NCBI GenBank assembly: GCA_036381495.1
Contig: DASVCS010000140.1
Span: 1-45,637 of the forward strand
Direction: 5' to 3'
Origin: DASVCS01 sp036381495
Lineage (GTDB): Bacteria > Gemmatimonadota > Gemmatimonadetes > Longimicrobiales > RSA9
Length of the DNA: 45,637 nucleotides
Position 1 is the stretch's first letter. Each line of letters begins with the position of its first letter. The translations under genes and the position numbers were made by a program. The notes beneath the pieces were generated by a model that was not told the DNA's origin, ran no database searches, and saw nothing but the letters and a program-made list of their open reading frames with translations. Shown one piece after another: positions 9,291-17,095 of this stretch.

Positions 9291-10865
9291 TTATCGATCT
9301 TGGGCCGCGACCATCGAACGCGGCAGCAGTTCGAGCAGGACGACCGACTTGGCCGGCAGCTGGATGATCAGCTCATCGCCGGCGAGCCGCGCGCCGTGGA
9401 ACTCGGCCGGCGCGACCGCGTCGGGCTCCTCGAACGTGTTGTGCGCGCCCATCGTCGCGGCCGTCAGCACCCGGCCCGAGACGCGCGCGACGTCCTCGCC
9501 TCGCACGTCCGTGCGCAGCGTGCGCGGGCGGTGCGGATCGAGGTTGGCCAACGTGATGTGGATCCTGCCCTCCTTGTCCCGCGACGCGGAAGCGCTCACG
9601 GCCGGGACCGTGTCCCCCTCGAAGACGTACGCACCGGCATCGAACTCGAGCGGGAGCAGCGTTGCGTCCTGGTGGACCTTGTAGAGGTCGAAGACGTGGT
9701 AGGTGGGCGTGAGGATCATTTCATCGCCCCGGGTCAGGATCATCGACTGGAGCACGTTGATCGTCTGCGCGATGCTGGCCATGCGCACCCGGTCGGCGTG
9801 CCGGTTGAAGATGTTCAGTGTCAGCGCCGCGACCACGGCATCGCGCAGCGCGTTCTGCTGGTAGAGGAACCCCGGGTTCGTGCCCGGCTCGACATCGTGC
9901 CACATCCCCCACTCGCCCACGATCAGCGCGACGCGCTTCTGCGGATCGTACCGGTCCATGATCGACGAGTGGCGCGTGATCAGCTCCTCCATCCGGAGCG
10001 CCTTCTGCATGGCCACGAACCACTCGCGCTCCGTGAAGTCCGTCGCCGAGCCCTTGTGGTTCCAGGGGCCGACCACCGTGTAGTAGTGCAGGTCGAGGCC
10101 GTCGATCATCCAGCCCGCTTCGCGCATGACCGTCTCGGTCCACCGGTAGTCGCCCACGTTCGGGCCCGAGGCGATCCGGAACGGGCGGACGTTGCCGTAC
10201 GAGCGCAGGAAGGTCGCGAAGCGCTTGTAGACATCGGCGTAGTGCTCGGGGGTCATGCTCCCGCCGCACCCCCAGCTCTCGTTGCCCACCCCCCAGAAGC
10301 GCACGTTCCACGGCTCCGCGTGCCCGTTCTTCCTGCGCAGCTCGGCCAGCGTGCTGCCGCCGGGGTGGTTCACGTACTCCCACCACTCCGCCATCTCGCG
10401 CACGGTGCCGCTCCCCACGTTGCCGACCACGATCGGCTCTGCGCCGAGCCGCTCGACCAGCTCCATGAACTCGTGGGTGCCGAAGCTGTTGTCTTCCGTG
10501 ACACCGCCCCAGACCGTGTTCACCATCACGGGCCGCTGGTCGCGGGGGCCGATGCCGTCCCGCCAGTGGTAGTAGTCGGCAAAGCAGCCGCCCGGCCAGC
10601 GGAGGTTCGGGATCTTGATCCTGCGTAGCGCCTCGATGATGTCGTCGCGCAGGTGGTACTCGCCGTCGCCGTCCCGGACCCAGAACCCGCCGTAGATCCC
10701 GTGCCCGAGGTGTTCGGCGAAGTGGCCGTAGATGTGTCGGCTGATCGTCGTCTCGCCGAGGTCCGCGTTCAGGACCATGCGCAGCGTGTCGGGCGACTGT
10801 GCCGCGGCCGGGCGCAGGCAGCAGAGAACCAGGAGTGCAGCGGCGGCTACCGGTCGTGCGAACAT
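9291..10865 (-). CDS. Secreted GH51 alpha-L-arabinofuranosidase
   Basis: The 524-residue protein has a signal peptide (residues 1-23, ending PAAAQ) and a GH51 (beta/alpha)8 barrel plus C-terminal beta-sandwich. Typical motifs are visible: IYGHFAEHLG at 45-54, RWPGGCFADYYHW at 89-101, and WGVGNESWGCGG with Glu196 as acid/base. VGEWGMW with Glu318 supplies the nucleophile. GH51 enzymes release terminal alpha-L-arabinofuranose from arabinan, arabinoxylan or arabinogalactan side chains. A signal peptide is notable because many GH51 enzymes are cytoplasmic. The ATG at 10865 is preceded by AGGGGGAT and lies only 10 nt after the symporter stop, so the two genes form an operon: sugar is released and then imported. 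The family assignment is firm; the exact linkage cleaved is not. Confidence 0.95.
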   Translation of the reverse strand: MFARPVAAAALLVLCCLRPAAAQSPDTLRMVLNADLGETTISRHIYGHFAEHLGHGIYGGFWVRDGDGEYHLRDDIIEALRRIKIPNLRWPGGCFADYYHWRDGIGPRDQRPVMVNTVWGGVTEDNSFGTHEFMELVERLGAEPIVVGNVGSGTVREMAEWWEYVNHPGGSTLAELRRKNGHAEPWNVRFWGVGNESWGCGGSMTPEHYADVYKRFATFLRSYGNVRPFRIASGPNVGDYRWTETVMREAGWMIDGLDLHYYTVVGPWNHKGSATDFTEREWFVAMQKALRMEELITRHSSIMDRYDPQKRVALIVGEWGMWHDVEPGTNPGFLYQQNALRDAVVAALTLNIFNRHADRVRMASIAQTINVLQSMILTRGDEMILTPTYHVFDLYKVHQDATLLPLEFDAGAYVFEGDTVPAVSASASRDKEGRIHITLANLDPHRPRTLRTDVRGEDVARVSGRVLTAATMGAHNTFEEPDAVAPAEFHGARLAGDELIIQLPAKSVVLLELLPRSMVAAQDR

Positions 10866-10875
10866 AGCGATCCCC

Positions 10876-12690
10876 CTACGAGAGCCAGAAGCTGAAGTAC
10901 AGGTACGCCGCAACGACCACGGCCAGGATCGCCACCGTGGCGATCACGTCGGCCTTGCCGTGGCCCACATCCTCCTCGGCGGCCGGTCCACCGGACACCG
11001 CGTCCTCCGCGTCGGCCGCGAACGCGGCGCCGGCGGCCGCCGCCACGTCTCCCTGCGGCTGCGCGGCATACGCCGGCGACGCGGCGCCTCCGGCCACCGC
11101 GAGCGCGGGCGCCGGCCGCGCCGGCCGGCGGACCGCCGACCCGTAGGTCAGCCCTTCGATCTTCTCGTCCGGCTCGGGCGGCGTCAGGTACGAGATGATC
11201 ACCACCAGCACGACGCTGATCAGGAACAGCACGCCCGTGAAGTAGTAGCCGTTGAACGCGCCGATCGCGCCGAACACCCCCGTGGGCTCCATCGCGCCGG
11301 TCTGGACCAGCGTCTGCAAGGTCAGCTTCATCATGCCCAGGACGAAGCCGGCCACGAGCCCCGCGAGCGCGCCCCGCCCGTTGATCCGCTTGTGGCATAC
11401 GCCGAGGAGGAACACCGCCGCGATCGGCGGCGCCAGCATCCCCTGCACGTTCTGGAGGTAGTCGTAGAGGCCGGTGTTGCGCTCCGCCACGACCTTCATG
11501 ATCGGGATCCAGAGGATGCCGAAGAAGACGACGACGGCGGTCGCGATCCGCCCGACGCGCACCAGGTGCCTCTCCGGCTTCCCGGGGCGGAGCTTCTCGT
11601 AGATGTCGACCGTGAAGAGCGTCGCGCACGAGTTGAACAGCGATGCCAGCGAGCTCATCAGCGCCGAGAGCAGGCCGCCGACGACCAGACCGCGCAGCCC
11701 GACAGGGAGGATCGATGCGACCATGGTCGGAAAGACCAGGTCGCCGACGATCGCGCCGTCCGGCCCCACCGGCATGTCCAGCATCCCGCGCTCGTGCAGC
11801 GCGTAGCCGATCATCCCCGGCACGACGAAGATGAACACCGGCCAGAGCTTCAGGAACCCGCCGAAGAACGCGCCGCGCCGCGCATCCGCGAGCGAGCGCG
11901 CAGAGAGCGCGCGCTGCACGATGTACTGGTCCGTACACCAGTACCAGAAGCCGATGATCGGCGAGGCGATCAGCACGCCCAGCCACGGGAAGTCAGGGTC
12001 GCTGTTCGGCCGCCAGAGCGCGAACTGCTGGGCGTTCCGGCTAAGGATCTCCTGCATCTCGCCCCAGCCGCCCAGCTTCGCCAGCCCGAAGGCCGTGATG
12101 AAGATCGAACCCAACAGGAGCAGCCCCGTCTGGAGCAGCTCCGTGTAGACGACGGCGCGCAGACCGCCGAAGATCGTGTAGATCCCCGTCAGCACCACGG
12201 TCGCGAACGCGCCCACCCAGAACGCGTTGTCCGGCGTCCCGAAGACGTCGGGGAGCAGTGCGCGGAAGACGAGCGCGCCGGCGTAGACGGTCACCGACAC
12301 CTTCGTGAAGACGTAGGCGACCAGCGAGACGACGGAGAGCACCCAGCGACTCTTCTCGTTGAACCGCCGCTCGAGGAACTCCGGCATCGTGAACACGCCG
12401 GACCGGTAGTAGAAGGGGACGAAGAACCACCCCAGGATCAGCAGAAGCCACGCCTGCATCTCCCAGTGCGCCTGCGCGAGGCCGTTGTTCGCGCCGCTGC
12501 CGGCAAGTCCGACAATGTGCTCGGAACCGATGTTCGATGCGAAGATCGAGGCGCCGACCGCGAACCACGCCACGTCGCGTCCGGCAAGGAAGTAGTCCTC
12601 GGAGGTGTCCTGCTTCCGCGACGACCACCACACGATGGCGACGATCGCGAGGAAGTAGGCGGCGATGATGAACCAGTCGATCCCAGTCAT
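10876..12690 (-). CDS. Sodium/solute symporter (SSS family), probable sugar importer
   Basis: This 604-residue integral membrane protein begins MTGIDWFIIAAYFLAIVAIV and has SSS-family landmarks: EDYFLAGRD near 31-39, SNIGSEHIVGLAGSG near 53-67 and GGLRAVVYTELLQ further on, with roughly 14 hydrophobic segments. It resembles vSGLT-type sugar carriers more than the proline or pantothenate carriers. After the conserved core there is an Ala/Pro-rich hydrophilic stretch of about 60 residues and then a final hydrophobic helix (VATVAILAVVVAAYLYFSFW), an unusual extended tail. Given the arabinosidases on both sides, L-arabinose or a related monosaccharide across the inner membrane is the likely cargo. 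The ribosome-binding site is weak. GH51 follows after 10 nt. Confidence 0.92.
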   Translation of the reverse strand: MTGIDWFIIAAYFLAIVAIVWWSSRKQDTSEDYFLAGRDVAWFAVGASIFASNIGSEHIVGLAGSGANNGLAQAHWEMQAWLLLILGWFFVPFYYRSGVFTMPEFLERRFNEKSRWVLSVVSLVAYVFTKVSVTVYAGALVFRALLPDVFGTPDNAFWVGAFATVVLTGIYTIFGGLRAVVYTELLQTGLLLLGSIFITAFGLAKLGGWGEMQEILSRNAQQFALWRPNSDPDFPWLGVLIASPIIGFWYWCTDQYIVQRALSARSLADARRGAFFGGFLKLWPVFIFVVPGMIGYALHERGMLDMPVGPDGAIVGDLVFPTMVASILPVGLRGLVVGGLLSALMSSLASLFNSCATLFTVDIYEKLRPGKPERHLVRVGRIATAVVVFFGILWIPIMKVVAERNTGLYDYLQNVQGMLAPPIAAVFLLGVCHKRINGRGALAGLVAGFVLGMMKLTLQTLVQTGAMEPTGVFGAIGAFNGYYFTGVLFLISVVLVVIISYLTPPEPDEKIEGLTYGSAVRRPARPAPALAVAGGAASPAYAAQPQGDVAAAAGAAFAADAEDAVSGGPAAEEDVGHGKADVIATVAILAVVVAAYLYFSFWLS

Positions 12691-12719
12691 GCCGGCTCGT
12701 GTTCACGGGTGAATAAGGC

Positions 12720-12780
12720 GAGGCCCACCGCGGCGGGCGCCGGTTCGTGGTTCGCCGGCATCATCCGCACGGTGGGCCTC
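12720..12780 (-). terminator. Long inverted repeat between GH127 and the symporter gene
   Basis: GAGGCCCACCG at 12720-12730 pairs perfectly over 11 bp with CGGTGGGCCTC at 12770-12780. The 39-nt interior contains a second GC-rich pairing possibility. It sits 41 nt past the GH127 stop and 30 nt before the symporter start, so it could be a partial terminator, an attenuator or an RNA-stabilising element that sets different expression of the two genes. Confidence 0.5.
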
Positions 12781-12820
12781 CGTTACCGCTGACCGTCCAC
12801 GGCGTTCGCGCCGCCCGGCG

Positions 12821-15322
12821 TCAGTTCCCGACCTCGTCGGCCCGGACCATGCGCACGCCGAACACCGCGGCGATCTGGTTCCGTTCCTTCGCCTGGAAGC
12901 GCACGGTCACCTTCTGCTTGCCGCGCACCAGCTCCGGCGGGATGGCGTACGAAACGTCGAAGAAGCGGCCCGGATCCGTCCGCTCGATCGTCTGCTCGCC
13001 CACGCGCTGGCCATCCACGAGAATCTCGAACGACGCCGGCAGGCTCCGCCGGTCGGCCGTGTAGTACGTCACGACCACCGCCATCGGATGCGACGCATCG
13101 ACCGGCAGGTCGTACGAGAACCAGCTCCGGCCGGCGCGCGCCCGGCGACCCACCACGAAACGCCGCGTGATGCCGTCACCGCTCTGGTAGTTGTACTTCT
13201 CCTCGGCCTCCCGGTCGCCCGGCTGCACGAACCCGACGCTCGCCGCCTCGAGCGCGCGCTGCCGCTCCGCCTCACGGACGTAACCCGCCTTCCGCTCCTC
13301 CCACTCCGGCGGCGTCAGGAGATCCCAGTACGTCGAGTACGTGCGCCGGTGCAGGCGGTAGAAGGGGACCAGGTCCACGTCGTGAACGCGGCCCTCCGCG
13401 TCGGGCTCACGGCCGACACCGTCGGTACGGAAGTGACCCGGCTCGCCCGGGACCGGCTTCACCCACGTCTCGACCGGCTTCTCCGCCGCCACGAATACCG
13501 GCACCACCGGCCAGCCATCACCGCCCCCCTCTTCCTGGTCCCGGTCGCGGCGCCCCCTCGGCTCCGGCCCGAGGTCGCCCGCCAACACCAGCGGCCCCCA
13601 CATGATGGCGACGCGGCGCGGGTCGTCCGGCGTGGGCTCGAGCCGCAGCGACTTCGGCAGCGTCACCTCGACCACGTCTCCGCTCCGCCAGCTCCGCTTC
13701 ACTTCGACGTAGTCGCCGACCGGAACCGACCAGTCGTACTGCCCCCGCCGATCCCCCGACGCCTTGCTCGCCTGCGCCGCCTGCTCGACCACACGGCCGT
13801 TGACCTTCACCGAGAAGCCATCGGCCACCCAGTACGGCCGCCGCACCGCCAGCGTGAACTCGCGCGGGGCATCCAGGTCCAGCGTCAGCTTCGCCGTCTC
13901 ACCCTCGGGGAAGTCCGTCGCCATCGTCAGCCGGACCCCCGCCTCCGACCACTCCGCCTTCGACGGCGCATAGAGGTTCACCCACAGCTTGTCGCCGGCC
14001 TCGTAGTAGATGCCGTCCCCGTGGAGCGCGTGGTTCTCCATCCCCGTGCCCACACAGCAGGTGAAGCTGCGGAACATGTCCTGGTACTCGTGCGTCACCC
14101 CCGGGCCGACCGGCACCATGTAACACATTCGGCCCGTCTCCGGGTCGAGCGACGCCAGCGCGTGGTTGAACAACGCCCGCTCGTGGAAGTCCGCGTAATG
14201 CGCGTCCGGCCACAGCGAAAAGAGCCGGCGGCTCAGCTTCAGCATGTTGTAGACGTTGCACGACTCCGACGTCCGACCGTGGACCCGCGCGCCGAGCACA
14301 TCCGGCGGCCCGAAGTACTCGTCCGTCCCGTGCCCGCCCGTCGAGAAGCTGTGATGCCGCGCCACCCGATCCCAGAAGAAGCTCGCCGCCAGCAGATCCG
14401 CCGGCTCGCCCGTGTACGCGAACCGGTCCACCGAGCCGATCACCTTCGGGATCTGCGTGTTCGCATGCGTTCCAGCCAGATCGTCCTGGTGCCGCTGGAG
14501 CGGCTCGATGAACGCCCGATGCTCGAACTTGTACGACAACTCGAGCCAGCGCCGGTCCCCCGTATCCGCGTACAGGTCCACCAGCACCTCGTTCATCCCG
14601 CCGAACTCCGTGTCCATCATGTGCTGGAGCTGCGCATCGCTCAGCCCCGACAGGATCCGCTCCGCCCACTCCGCGAACCGCGTCTCCACCTCGAGCGCAG
14701 TCCGGTTCCCCGTGAATCGATAGGCATCCCGCAGCCCGCCGTACGTCTTGTGCAGCGTGTACCACGGTGACCACTGGCCGTTCAGGTCGAACGACGACGC
14801 CCGAATCTCCCCGCGCGCCAGCGCATCGAAACACTCCCGACCACCCTCCAGCGCGCTCAGATACCCATCCCCGTGCTTGTCCTGCACGACCTTCAACTCG
14901 GCCACGATGTAGTCCGCGCGCTCCTTGAAACGCGCATCCCCCGTCGCCGCCCACATCAGACTCACCGCCGACAGATAATGCCCCGCGACATGGCCCGTCA
15001 GGTTCCGGCCATCACCATCCCACCCGCCGTACGGCTCCGCCTTCGGCTTCAGCCCCGCCCGCTCCCGGTAGTACGCCAGCATCCGGTCCGGCTCGAGCTC
15101 CAGCAGATACCGCATGTCCGCCTCCTGGGCACGCTTCAGCGGACCCCCCAGGAGCCGCACGCTCTTCAGCGGCAACGGACGCGCCTGGAGCAACCGGTCC
15201 TCGACCGCCTTCACCTCCGGATCCTCCGGCCCCGCCACCACCTCCAGCGGGATCCGATCCAGCAACGGCACCGCGCCCGCTCCGAGACCGAGCTTCAGCA
15301 GGGTACGGCGGGATACAGTCAT
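12821..15322 (-). CDS. GH127 beta-L-arabinofuranosidase, TAT-exported
   Basis: The 833-residue protein starts with a twin-arginine signal (SRRTLLKLGLGAG, residues 4-16). An (alpha/alpha)6 barrel of the GH127/DUF1680 family follows: GHVAGHYLSA near 110-119, EFGGMNE at 239-245 and HANTQIPK near 286-293. The zinc-cysteine active site typical of the family is intact: Glu353 and Cys355 in SESCN, and the Cys422-Cys423 pair in TCCVGTGMEN, with Glu335 a candidate acid/base. In the characterised bifidobacterial enzyme, the corresponding Cys is the nucleophile acting on hydroxyproline-linked beta-L-arabinofuranose. After the beta domains the last 120 residues look like a DUF6805-type accessory beta-sandwich. 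The ATG at 15322 has GAGGAGG 6 nt upstream; a LacI-type operator lies just before that and a second operator about 270 bp upstream. Confidence 0.95.
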   Translation of the reverse strand: MTVSRRTLLKLGLGAGAVPLLDRIPLEVVAGPEDPEVKAVEDRLLQARPLPLKSVRLLGGPLKRAQEADMRYLLELEPDRMLAYYRERAGLKPKAEPYGGWDGDGRNLTGHVAGHYLSAVSLMWAATGDARFKERADYIVAELKVVQDKHGDGYLSALEGGRECFDALARGEIRASSFDLNGQWSPWYTLHKTYGGLRDAYRFTGNRTALEVETRFAEWAERILSGLSDAQLQHMMDTEFGGMNEVLVDLYADTGDRRWLELSYKFEHRAFIEPLQRHQDDLAGTHANTQIPKVIGSVDRFAYTGEPADLLAASFFWDRVARHHSFSTGGHGTDEYFGPPDVLGARVHGRTSESCNVYNMLKLSRRLFSLWPDAHYADFHERALFNHALASLDPETGRMCYMVPVGPGVTHEYQDMFRSFTCCVGTGMENHALHGDGIYYEAGDKLWVNLYAPSKAEWSEAGVRLTMATDFPEGETAKLTLDLDAPREFTLAVRRPYWVADGFSVKVNGRVVEQAAQASKASGDRRGQYDWSVPVGDYVEVKRSWRSGDVVEVTLPKSLRLEPTPDDPRRVAIMWGPLVLAGDLGPEPRGRRDRDQEEGGGDGWPVVPVFVAAEKPVETWVKPVPGEPGHFRTDGVGREPDAEGRVHDVDLVPFYRLHRRTYSTYWDLLTPPEWEERKAGYVREAERQRALEAASVGFVQPGDREAEEKYNYQSGDGITRRFVVGRRARAGRSWFSYDLPVDASHPMAVVVTYYTADRRSLPASFEILVDGQRVGEQTIERTDPGRFFDVSYAIPPELVRGKQKVTVRFQAKERNQIAAVFGVRMVRADEVGN

Positions 15323-15350
15323 GGAATCCTCCTCTTGGCCGGCGCAGCCT

Positions 15351-15364
15351 TGTAAGCGCTTACA
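15351..15364. promoter_or_regulatory. LacI-family operator TGTAAGCGCTTACA, upstream of GH127
   Basis: A perfect 14-bp palindrome with the central CG and the TGTAAGCG half-sites typical of LacI/CcpA-type regulators. It ends 29 bp before the GH127 start codon, between the presumed promoter and the ribosome-binding site, where a bound repressor would block transcription. A one-mismatch copy lies upstream of SusC 2 at 35002-35015. Confidence 0.75.
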
Positions 15365-15587
15365 TGCAACGGGACCACAAAAACGCCGCCGCTCCACCCA
15401 CCGGCAGCCGGACGACGATCGGCGCGCCCCGCAAACACGGCACGGCGGGTGGTGGCTCTGCTTTCATGGAAAGAGGAAGCCGGATCCGACCGGCCTCGCC
15501 TCAATTCGATGCTCGTTCGTGGATTCGTGGGGGAGCGGCCCCTCGTGCGCCCGTGCGCTGCGCCCTCAGTGGCGCGCTCGCCGGTGC

Positions 15588-15603
15588 GGATACGATATCC
15601 AAC
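15588..15603 (-). promoter_or_regulatory. Operator palindrome GGATAnnnTATCC, upstream of GH127
   Basis: GGATACGATATCC at 15588-15600 is a perfect 5+3+5 palindrome, followed by AAC. In GH127 direction it reads GTTGGATATCGTATCC and ends 266 bp before the start codon. GH127 therefore has two unrelated operators. Confidence 0.6.
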
Positions 15604-15717
15604 CGCCCCTCGCCCATCATAGGCGGCACACCGGTTCCACGCAAGAGCGGGGGCCGGGGCGGGGAAGGGCCGGGAAGGGCCGGGCCGGCGCCGCATGCGC
15701 GTCGCGGCGCGACGGAA

Positions 15718-15746
15718 TTGAACGGTCCGGGGTGGACCGCTATATT
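15718..15746 (+). promoter_or_regulatory. Sigma-70-like promoter for the plus-strand lipoprotein gene
   Basis: TTGAAC (15718-15723) and TATATT (15741-15746) are 17 bp apart, and the start codon follows 31 bp after the -10 box. Both hexamers differ from consensus at one or two positions. Confidence 0.6.
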
Positions 15747-15776
15747 GATGCGATCCATACAAAGGAGAGAGTTCGG

Positions 15777-16334
15777 ATGAAGCCCTCGATCGACATCGGG
15801 GCGCGACGCGCGCATCGGCGCGGCGTGGCGTTCATCGCCATCGCCGCGGCGGCGGGCCCGGCGTGTTACAGCTACCATCCGGCCGAGCTGGCGCATGTCC
15901 AGCCGGGCGAGCAGGTGCGGGTGGTCCTGGAGGACGCCGGCTACCGGCGCATCGCGCCCGCTGCGGCGGCGGATGCGGAGCCGCGGCTGGAAGGGAGGTT
16001 CCAGGGCGCCACGGCGGACAGTCTGGCGCTCTCGATCTGGATCGGCCAGGCATACCGTGGCACGCCGTTCCAGACCGCTCACCAGACCGTACAGCTCCCG
16101 CGCGACGAGGTGATCCGGATCGAGCGCCGCGAGATCTCCACGCTGCGCACGGCGCTCACGGCGGCCGGTGTCGTGGGCGTGCTGGCGTACCTCATCGCCA
16201 ACATCACGTCCTCGCCGGAGGCGCCGATCCCGGGCGGCGAGCCTCCGCCGCCGCCCCCCGGGCCCGGCGGCGAGGGCGGCATGATCGGCGGGTTCGACCT
16301 GATTGGAGCGCTCCGCCCGCTCCAGGGACGCTAG
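15777..16334 (+). CDS. Small lipoprotein of unknown function
   Basis: The 185-residue product has a positively charged N-terminus, a hydrophobic stretch and a lipobox-like AGPAC ending at Cys30, then YSYHP. The middle (residues 40-130) is a compact beta-rich domain (VQPGEQVRVVLEDAGYR, then RLEGRFQGATADSLAL). A hydrophobic helix near residues 123-143 (LRTALTAAGVVGVLAYLIA) follows, then a Pro/Gly-rich tail. I do not recognise a named family. The ATG at 15777 has AAAGGAGAG upstream and a well-spaced promoter. It is the first of only two plus-strand genes in the window. A role in envelope maintenance is possible but unsupported. Confidence 0.75.
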   Translation: MKPSIDIGARRAHRRGVAFIAIAAAAGPACYSYHPAELAHVQPGEQVRVVLEDAGYRRIAPAAAADAEPRLEGRFQGATADSLALSIWIGQAYRGTPFQTAHQTVQLPRDEVIRIERREISTLRTALTAAGVVGVLAYLIANITSSPEAPIPGGEPPPPPPGPGGEGGMIGGFDLIGALRPLQGR

Positions 16335-16467
16335 CACTACCCTGCCACGTTCTCGGGGTGCGGCGGACGTGTTCGGCTTCGCCGCGCCATTTGCACTTAC
16401 GCGACTCCCCGGGATCGGCGGCGAGAAATGGCGTGGTCGCAGGCTGTACACGGACCTGGCAGCGTAG

Positions 16468-16508
16468 CGCTAGCGCGGTTCGCTCGCAGGTTCGGAGCCG
16501 CGCTAGCG
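16468..16508. terminator. Inverted repeat between convergent genes
   Basis: CGCTAGCGCGG (16468-16478) and CCGCGCTAGCG (16498-16508) form an 11-bp perfect stem with a 19-nt loop. It overlaps the stop codon of the minus-strand plug-like gene and lies 134 nt past the plus-strand lipoprotein gene, so it may serve as a terminator in both directions. No T-run is present. Confidence 0.45.
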
Positions 16509-16904
16509 GCCGCTGCCCTTCAGCTTCAGCTCGATCACACCGCGCTGGTGGCCCATGCCGAAGCGCGCCGCCGCGGTGCCCGGCTCGTAGTACCGCAGCT
16601 CCGTGATGTCCAGTACGCTGACGTTCCTGAGGTACTCTGCGTCGCCGACCTCGACGCCGTTCACGTACACCGTCACGCTGTTCGGGCTCGAGTTCGTGAG
16701 CGAGGTGGGACCGCGGCTGCTCAACCAGTCCGGCCGGAGGATCCGGACCGCCTCGTAGGCCGTCTGTGCGTTGGTCCCCGCCAGATCACTGGCCGTGATC
16801 ACATTGCGGCTCTCGGCTCCGGCCCCGCTCATCGCCGAGGCGCACGCCGTCATCAGTGCAACCGCTGCCGCCATCAGGAACAGTCTCGTGCTCGTGGTCC
16901 TCAT
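16503..16904 (-). CDS. Short lipoprotein with a TonB-plug-like domain
   Basis: This 133-residue protein has a signal with lipobox LMTAC (Cys21). The rest resembles the C-terminal half of a TonB-receptor plug: SVTVYVNGVEVGDAEYLRNV, DITELRYYEPGTAAARFG and GVIELKLKG correspond to the strands that in SusC proteins read VIDG..., IESISVLRG..., and GAIVVTTK. No barrel follows, so it cannot be a channel by itself. GAGG lies 4 nt before the ATG at 16904. It lies about 190 bp beyond SusD 1. Possible jobs (interaction with TonB, folding or gating partner of SusC) are speculation. Confidence 0.75.
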   Translation of the reverse strand: MRTTSTRLFLMAAAVALMTACASAMSGAGAESRNVITASDLAGTNAQTAYEAVRILRPDWLSSRGPTSLTNSSPNSVTVYVNGVEVGDAEYLRNVSVLDITELRYYEPGTAAARFGMGHQRGVIELKLKGSGR

Positions 16905-17040
16905 GATTCCTCACAGAATGGGGATGGGGGTGGACATGGCGTTCGCGCTCCTGATCGCAGCAGCAGCGGCACACCACGGTTCCCGGCGTGGTGTGCCGCG
17001 GCCTGTGCGATAGTGACGCGATCGGATCTTGGGCCCGCGC

Positions 17041-17067
17041 CGCGCCCCGGCACGAAGCCGGGGCGCG
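17041..17067 (-). terminator. Hairpin downstream of SusC/SusD pair 1
   Basis: CGCGCCCCGGC (17041-17051) and GCCGGGGCGCG (17057-17067) form an 11-bp perfect stem with a 5-nt loop, 29 nt past the SusD stop. There is no T-tract, as with the other stems in this window. Confidence 0.6.
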
Positions 17068-17095
17068 CGAGAGCCGCTCGCGGTCGGTGGGCGCC

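Larger units (their letters stand above)
15323..15776. other. Regulatory region between GH127 and the plus-strand lipoprotein gene
   Basis: These 454 bases separate divergent genes. They contain a perfect LacI-type operator (15351-15364), a GGATAnnnTATCC palindrome (15588-15603) and a near-consensus plus-strand promoter (15718-15746). I found no additional gene. Confidence 0.6.
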
